This document shows, piece after piece, positions 12,520 through 13,279 of a stretch of DNA of 13,279 nucleotides. Where the stretch lies: positions 1 to 13,279 of the forward strand of contig DAOVUR010000029.1 in the NCBI GenBank assembly GCA_030632465.1, read 5' to 3'. The stretch is from a bacterium (GTDB lineage Bacteria > Verrucomicrobiota > Kiritimatiellia > UBA8416 > CAMZLY01). Below the pieces are notes generated by a model. The model saw nothing but the letters and a program-made list of their open reading frames with translations. It was not told the DNA's origin and made no database searches. Each line of letters begins with the position of its first letter. Within the stretch, counting starts at the first letter, position 1. The position numbers and the translations under genes were made by a program.

Positions 12520-13279
12520 ATGGATTTAAAACAGTTGAGAGAGGAGCTGACGTTTAACCATGATATGGTTGATTTGGTTGATACGTTAAAAAATATAGCT
12601 GCTGCTCAATTCCATGTGATGTTGAAGGAAAAAGTTCGTTTTGACAGGTTTATGGATTCATTTGCAGAGTTTTTCCGAGTTGTTAATATGCATAATGTTG
12701 TTAACCCATTGATTACACCGGCATCAGACATTAAGGGGATACTTATTGTTACGTCAGACTCAGGTTTTATGGGTGGCCTGAATCAGCTTGTTATACGTGC
12801 CGCATTTGAGGCGTTGGGTGATCATCCCAAGGAAAAGACTGTATTTATACTTGCTGGAGAAAAAGGTAAAGGTGCAATGGATGGTCGTGGTTGTGAGTAT
12901 AAGTTTTTTGATGGTGTCAATCAGGAGACTATTTATGAACAGGCTACAGAGATAAAAGATTATATTGTTGAGGAGATATTGGCAGGTCGTATTGGGTCTT
13001 TTATGGTCGCACATCCGGTGGCGCTTTCGTTTTCGTCACAGACAGTAAGGATTACCGATATTCTGCCGTGCGGATATCTTTTTAAGGGTGATGATGAGAG
13101 TAAGGATGAGGTTTCTGTTCGCACGAAGGGGCAGAAGTTTTTGGCAGAAATGCGTAAGGTGATTATTGAATCGTCATTTTCTGATATTGCAGAGTACTTA
13201 TCAGGAGTTTGGACGACCTCTAAGTTGTATGAGATTTTTGAGGATAGTAAGATGGCGGAGTTTTCTGCGCGCGCTATGC
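12520..13279 (+). CDS. atpG: F-type ATPase gamma subunit (central rotor shaft), 3' end cut by window
   Basis: Gamma is the asymmetric shaft turning inside the F1 hexamer. The gene runs off the right edge after 253 codons of an expected 285 or so. The N-terminal helix shows MDLKQLREEL and LVDTLKNIAAA (family: L...I.....T.KIT.AM.MVAA), and the Rossmann-like part begins ILIVTSDSGFMGGLNQ, equivalent to the conserved SDRGLCGGLN, with Arg lost and LC replaced by FM. The start of the C-terminal helix is visible (LYEIFEDSKMAEFSARAM, family SE...RM.AM). The replacement of T.KIT by LVDTLKN recalls N-ATPase gammas, though this is weak evidence. AAGGTG (12509-12514) lies five bases before ATG. Whether beta or subunit a follows cannot be seen. 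Confidence 0.92.
   Translation, partial: MDLKQLREELTFNHDMVDLVDTLKNIAAAQFHVMLKEKVRFDRFMDSFAEFFRVVNMHNVVNPLITPASDIKGILIVTSDSGFMGGLNQLVIRAAFEALGDHPKEKTVFILAGEKGKGAMDGRGCEYKFFDGVNQETIYEQATEIKDYIVEEILAGRIGSFMVAHPVALSFSSQTVRITDILPCGYLFKGDDESKDEVSVRTKGQKFLAEMRKVIIESSFSDIAEYLSGVWTTSKLYEIFEDSKMAEFSARAM

Noticed and set aside
1..13279. CRISPR array, tRNA or rRNA gene, phage or transposase genes
   Set aside because: No regularly spaced direct repeats, no cloverleaf or rRNA-like stretches, and no mobile-element proteins were seen; nearly all the sequence is accounted for by housekeeping genes.

Overview
The window is a 13.3 kb stretch of a Gram-negative bacterium in which every supported gene lies on the + strand. 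It contains lipopolysaccharide genes (KDO synthesis and Lpt export), an HPr kinase together with HPr and enzyme I, and a non-standard F-type ATPase locus. Coding strands are rich in G and T at third positions. TTG and GTG starts are common, and genes are closely spaced or overlapping. The combination suggests a deep-branching, probably uncultured Gram-negative lineage of the Omnitrophota/Elusimicrobiota/PVC-neighbour kind. That placement is inference from gene content and style, not a database result.

Region 1 (2-2976) is an envelope operon: the 3' end of kdsB, then kdsA (metal-dependent type), lptC, lptA and lptB. CMP-KDO made by the first genes feeds lipid A core assembly, and LptB/LptC/LptA are the ATPase, inner-membrane anchor and periplasmic bridge that carry finished LPS outward. 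Region 2 (2977-6478) starts after an AT-rich gap with a possible promoter: hpf (short ribosome hibernation factor), hprK, ptsH and ptsI. No sugar-specific EII gene is present, so this looks like a regulatory PTS. The order resembles the proteobacterial lpt-rpoN-hpf locus, but rpoN, kdsC and kdsD are absent.

Region 3 (6479-6772) is non-coding and holds several GC-rich palindromes, including an 85-bp element with 21-bp arms. Region 4 (6773-8080) encodes an unrecognised secreted or membrane-anchored protein built from two copies of a beta-domain plus helical unit.

Region 5 (8154-13279, running off the end) is the most interesting part. The F-ATPase locus runs alpha1, alpha2, short epsilon, c, (21-codon mini-ORF), b-delta fusion, gamma. 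Two divergent alpha-type subunits overlap in tandem. The second has isoleucine where alpha carries its arginine finger, and it sits directly upstream of epsilon, the slot normally held by catalytic beta. Neither beta nor subunit a is in the window. Both alphas lack the N-terminal helix that docks delta, and the b-delta protein lacks the delta N-terminal domain that would receive it, which suggests a remodelled peripheral stalk. The c subunit has a proton-type carboxylate site but a degraded helix-1 glycine motif.
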